The notes beneath the pieces are model-generated. The model worked only from the letters and a program-made list of their open reading frames with translations, was not told where the DNA came from and searched no databases. Shown piece by piece: positions 22,561 through 24,930 of a DNA stretch of 24,930 bases. The stretch lies in contig CAYSPA010000006.1 of assembly GCA_964432835.1 (NCBI GenBank), forward strand, positions 1-24,930, read 5' to 3'. Position numbers and translations under genes: made by a program. This DNA comes from B18-G2 sp964432835. GTDB taxonomy: Archaea; Thermoplasmatota; E2; DHVEG-1; B18-G2. The number at the start of each line of letters is the position of its first letter. Within the stretch, counting starts at the first letter, position 1.

Positions 22561-24930
22561 GATTTCACCCTCCTCAATTTTCTGATTTCCTTTTCCAGGA
22601 TGCCACATTTCTTTGAAAGTTCGGCTATTCTGTTCTCACACTCTTGGACAATTTTATCGTATGCCTCTCTGGTTATCTCGCCCTTCAGGAAATACCTCTC
22701 CGCAGCTATTCTTTTCTGCCTCTCCAGATTCTGTATATCCTTTCTGTATTTTTCCAATCTGATAAAGAGAAGCCTCCTGTGTGTAAGTGTGCCCACGGCG
22801 ATGGCTGTAAGGGATGATAGAGCAAGGGTCGCCCACCAGTATCTGATGGCGTATGTTGATATGCTTGGGGATGTGACATTGATTTTGCCAAGATCGAGAG
22901 TAACAACGTTACCATAAGAGTCGGATATTGTCACGTTGATGATATAGTCTGTTCCGCCTTCTTCTGGTTTAAAACTCGCCACATATATTCCCGAACCGAT
23001 GGGGGTGAATACGATTTCTCCACCATCCTGTGCGGTTGCCTTTATCACTCCATTCTCTATGGGTGTACCATCGGGATAAATGGCTTTTATCTCGATTTCG
23101 ATTTCTTCGCCAGCCTCAACTTTTCTGGGAAGTTGATTTACTATCTGGTAAATGGGCTTGGCGGGCAACACTCTAAATGTTATCCATGCAAATCCACTTT
23201 TGAGAACACCATCTGTATCTTTTATACCCTCTATGTAGACGGTCCAGTTTTCGAGTTCGCAATCGTATCCCAGTTTGTAACTCGAGGTGTAAACTCCAGG
23301 CTCACCTTCGGAGAAGACTATAACGTCACCATTTGGAAGATATCCCCTCACGGTGGCGCCGCTGACTTTTCTCTCATCATCTGTAACGATTGCCGTGAAG
23401 GTTACCGTTTCACCTCTTCTGAAAATCTGTCCATAGGATGGATTTACAACGCTGATAGAAAGGAATTCGCATGTTTCCGGAGCTCTCACGGAGATGGTGA
23501 GATTTTGAGGATGGGGTGTTGTATCTCCTTTGCTATCCCTTGCGGTCGCCGATATCCGCCAATCTCCCTCCGGTCTGTCAAATGTTATGTAATAACTTGT
23601 ACTGAAAATCCCATCCGAGATGGGGGTGGATATCTCGTGTTCCCGCTTCCCATCGAATATAATTATCTTCACACTGCCCTCATCGACATCATCACCAAAT
23701 GGATCCTTTACACTTCCATATATCTTTATTCTATCGCCCTTTTCATAGGTCTCCTTATCTGTCGCTACTTCAAGAGAGAGGTCTGTCAGCACATTGATGT
23801 AGATGTTAAGAATCCTTTCAAGACCCGACCCCTCACCGATGATTCTGTAAACAAATGTTCCCTTCTCGGCATCATCTGATGTTGTAATCAAAACCGCCGT
23901 TTGATAGGGTGGTATACCACTTGATGTTAGGATATTCACGGATACCCCTTTAGGTGTCTCCCCTTCCCACTCTCCAGATAGAGAAACCGTGTCAAGTGCG
24001 CCCTGGTCGAAATCGACAGAGAGGGTGATTCTCTCGCTGTCGCTCCTCATCAGGGTGACTTCTTGGGGATAGCAGTAAAGAGAGAAAAGCATCGCGTACA
24101 CCGTGATTTTGATGTCGATCTCCCTTTTGATACCCGATTCGCTGGTTGCCGTGATTTTGCACGTGAAACTACCCGTGGAGGCTGTACTTTCAGTTGTTAT
24201 GGTGAGCGTGGATGAATTTGTCAATCCACCGATTGTTTTCGGATTCAACGTAACATTGATGTGAGATGGTGTAACAGTTCCAATCCACGAGCAACTCAAA
24301 CTTATATTTTCAGGCTGACCGAAATCAACAGATGTGGATATATTTATGGATATTGATGAACCTCTCTGGATCTGTACCTCGGTGGATGATGCGGATAGTG
24401 TGAACGAGAACACGGTGATGTTTCTGACTTCAGAGAATCTTCCCGCATTTCCAGCTCTATCCCATGCCCTTACTCTCCAATATAATCTTCCTTCAACTTG
24501 TTCCGTTATGCTCGTACCAGTGGATATATCGACAAGAGGAGAAGTAAAGTTAGGGTCATCATCTATCTGTATCTCATAATGATCTATCCCTGACACATAA
24601 CTGGAGTTTGTTGTATTGTCTTGGGTAGAATTCCATACAAAGGTAACCTCTCTATCATCGGTAACATAACCATCGGGAGGAGATTTTAATTCTGGAGGAA
24701 GGGGCGGAGTTTTGTCCACTATAAAGCTCCATGCATCTGATTCGTTTTCACCATTTATGTTACTTGCTATTACCTTCCAATACCATCTACCTTCAGAGAG
24801 CGCCTCAGAAGAATTCAGACGATAGCTACTGTTTGTTGCCCCAAGCGATTTATTAACTTTTGGATGAGAGAAAGTGGTAACATTATCTATTAGCAAGATA
24901 TGATGGTCAGTATACATTGCGGGTTGCCAT
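22557..24930 (-). CDS. Large surface protein with Ig/fibronectin-like modules, partial (paralog 1)
   Basis: The gene is cut by the right edge, and 790 residues are visible. The frame is open to the last base, and WQPA precedes the first Met, so that Met is not the start. The visible part begins with two fibronectin III-like modules of the periplasmic/surface type (SEGRWYWKVIASNINGE and EGRLYWRVRAWDRAGN, each closing a repeat). Several beta-sandwich modules rich in Ser, Thr and N-glycosylation sequons follow. A stretch then aligns by eye with paralog 2 (TDKETYEKGDRIKIYGSVKD, FDRPEGDWRISATARDS, ELENWTVYIEGI). One membrane helix follows (WWATLALSSLTAIAVGTLT), then a charged tail of about 70 residues with ERYFLKGEITREAYDKIVQE. 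It is probably an S-layer-associated, adhesive or sensory protein anchored by its C-terminus. The overlap TTGA couples it to paralog 2. Confidence 0.8.
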   Translation of the reverse strand, partial: WQPAMYTDHHILLIDNVTTFSHPKVNKSLGATNSSYRLNSSEALSEGRWYWKVIASNINGENESDAWSFIVDKTPPLPPELKSPPDGYVTDDREVTFVWNSTQDNTTNSSYVSGIDHYEIQIDDDPNFTSPLVDISTGTSITEQVEGRLYWRVRAWDRAGNAGRFSEVRNITVFSFTLSASSTEVQIQRGSSISINISTSVDFGQPENISLSCSWIGTVTPSHINVTLNPKTIGGLTNSSTLTITTESTASTGSFTCKITATSESGIKREIDIKITVYAMLFSLYCYPQEVTLMRSDSERITLSVDFDQGALDTVSLSGEWEGETPKGVSVNILTSSGIPPYQTAVLITTSDDAEKGTFVYRIIGEGSGLERILNIYINVLTDLSLEVATDKETYEKGDRIKIYGSVKDPFGDDVDEGSVKIIIFDGKREHEISTPISDGIFSTSYYITFDRPEGDWRISATARDSKGDTTPHPQNLTISVRAPETCEFLSISVVNPSYGQIFRRGETVTFTAIVTDDERKVSGATVRGYLPNGDVIVFSEGEPGVYTSSYKLGYDCELENWTVYIEGIKDTDGVLKSGFAWITFRVLPAKPIYQIVNQLPRKVEAGEEIEIEIKAIYPDGTPIENGVIKATAQDGGEIVFTPIGSGIYVASFKPEEGGTDYIINVTISDSYGNVVTLDLGKINVTSPSISTYAIRYWWATLALSSLTAIAVGTLTHRRLLFIRLEKYRKDIQNLERQKRIAAERYFLKGEITREAYDKIVQECENRIAELSKKCGILEKEIRKLRRVKS
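22565..22573 (-). promoter_or_regulatory. Shine-Dalgarno sequence deciding the TTG start of surface paralog 2
   Basis: GGAGGGTGA on the minus strand lies 4 nt (8 nt from its GGAGG core) before TTG at 22560. It sits inside the last codons of paralog 1. This makes the TTG that opens the signal peptide the likely start and points to coupled translation of the two surface proteins. Confidence 0.6.

Noticed and set aside
1..24930. tRNA, rRNA, CRISPR, insertion sequence or integrase
   Set aside because: No cloverleaf-like gene with a T-loop GGTTCRA was recognised by eye, and no repeated spacer pattern, transposase or integrase appears among the translations. Only a dedicated scan could exclude a diverged tRNA or a C/D box RNA.

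Overview
The window comes from an archaeon, most likely a euryarchaeote related to methanogens. The evidence is: peptide release factor aRF1 with the archaeal/eukaryal NIKS and GGQ motifs; archaeal uS15; the KEOPS subunit Pcc1; a beta-CASP RNase of the aCPSF2 type; Dph6 (diphthamide synthesis); archease; and especially a seryl-tRNA synthetase of the rare 'methanogenic' zinc type, known mainly from methanogens and relatives such as ANME-1 and Syntrophoarchaeum. Most first genes have a TATA-like box 25-30 nt before the start codon (leaderless transcripts). Genes inside operons use Shine-Dalgarno sequences or start/stop overlaps. Placing the organism more finely is inference.

Layout from left to right. 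1-2760: a possible gene fragment leaving the left edge; an NAD-dependent sugar nucleotide epimerase (+); a secreted protein of unknown function on the minus strand whose signal peptide and body lie in different frames; a doubtful 52-codon ORF; and nadC (+). 2852-4831: AMP-forming acetyl-CoA synthetase (+). 4833-6420: a minus-strand operon of MTA/MTI phosphorylase, archease and a DUF123 (Uri-type) protein, joined by 4-nt overlaps. 6463-7182: dph6 (+). 7132-9442: a minus-strand pair, an OPT-family transporter and a small PqqD-like protein. 9550-14155: a minus-strand run of SPFH/stomatin, NfeD membrane serine protease, aCPSF2-like RNase and aRF1, linking membrane quality control, RNA processing and translation termination. 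14216-15340: a PAPS-dependent sulfotransferase family protein (+). 15337-18882: a minus-strand information-processing cluster, uS15, RecJ-like DHH nuclease, Pcc1 and SerRS. 19112-19810: a class I methyltransferase (+). 19908-20966: a single-domain KaiC-like ATPase (+). 20950-24930: two tandem, paralogous, cell-surface proteins (minus), the upstream one cut by the right edge.

Most of the window is housekeeping. No rRNA, recognisable tRNA, insertion sequence, CRISPR array or phage module was seen. The part most likely to hold something undescribed is the right end. There, two translationally coupled single-pass surface proteins carry many Ig-like or fibronectin-like modules and share a charged helical cytoplasmic tail, and they converge on a KaiC-family ATPase with an extra acidic N-terminal region. 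Other points of interest are the orphan PqqD protein coupled to an OPT transporter, the 6-oxopurine signature in the MTA-phosphorylase homologue, the frameshifted secreted protein, and several convergent gene pairs whose 3' ends touch or overlap.
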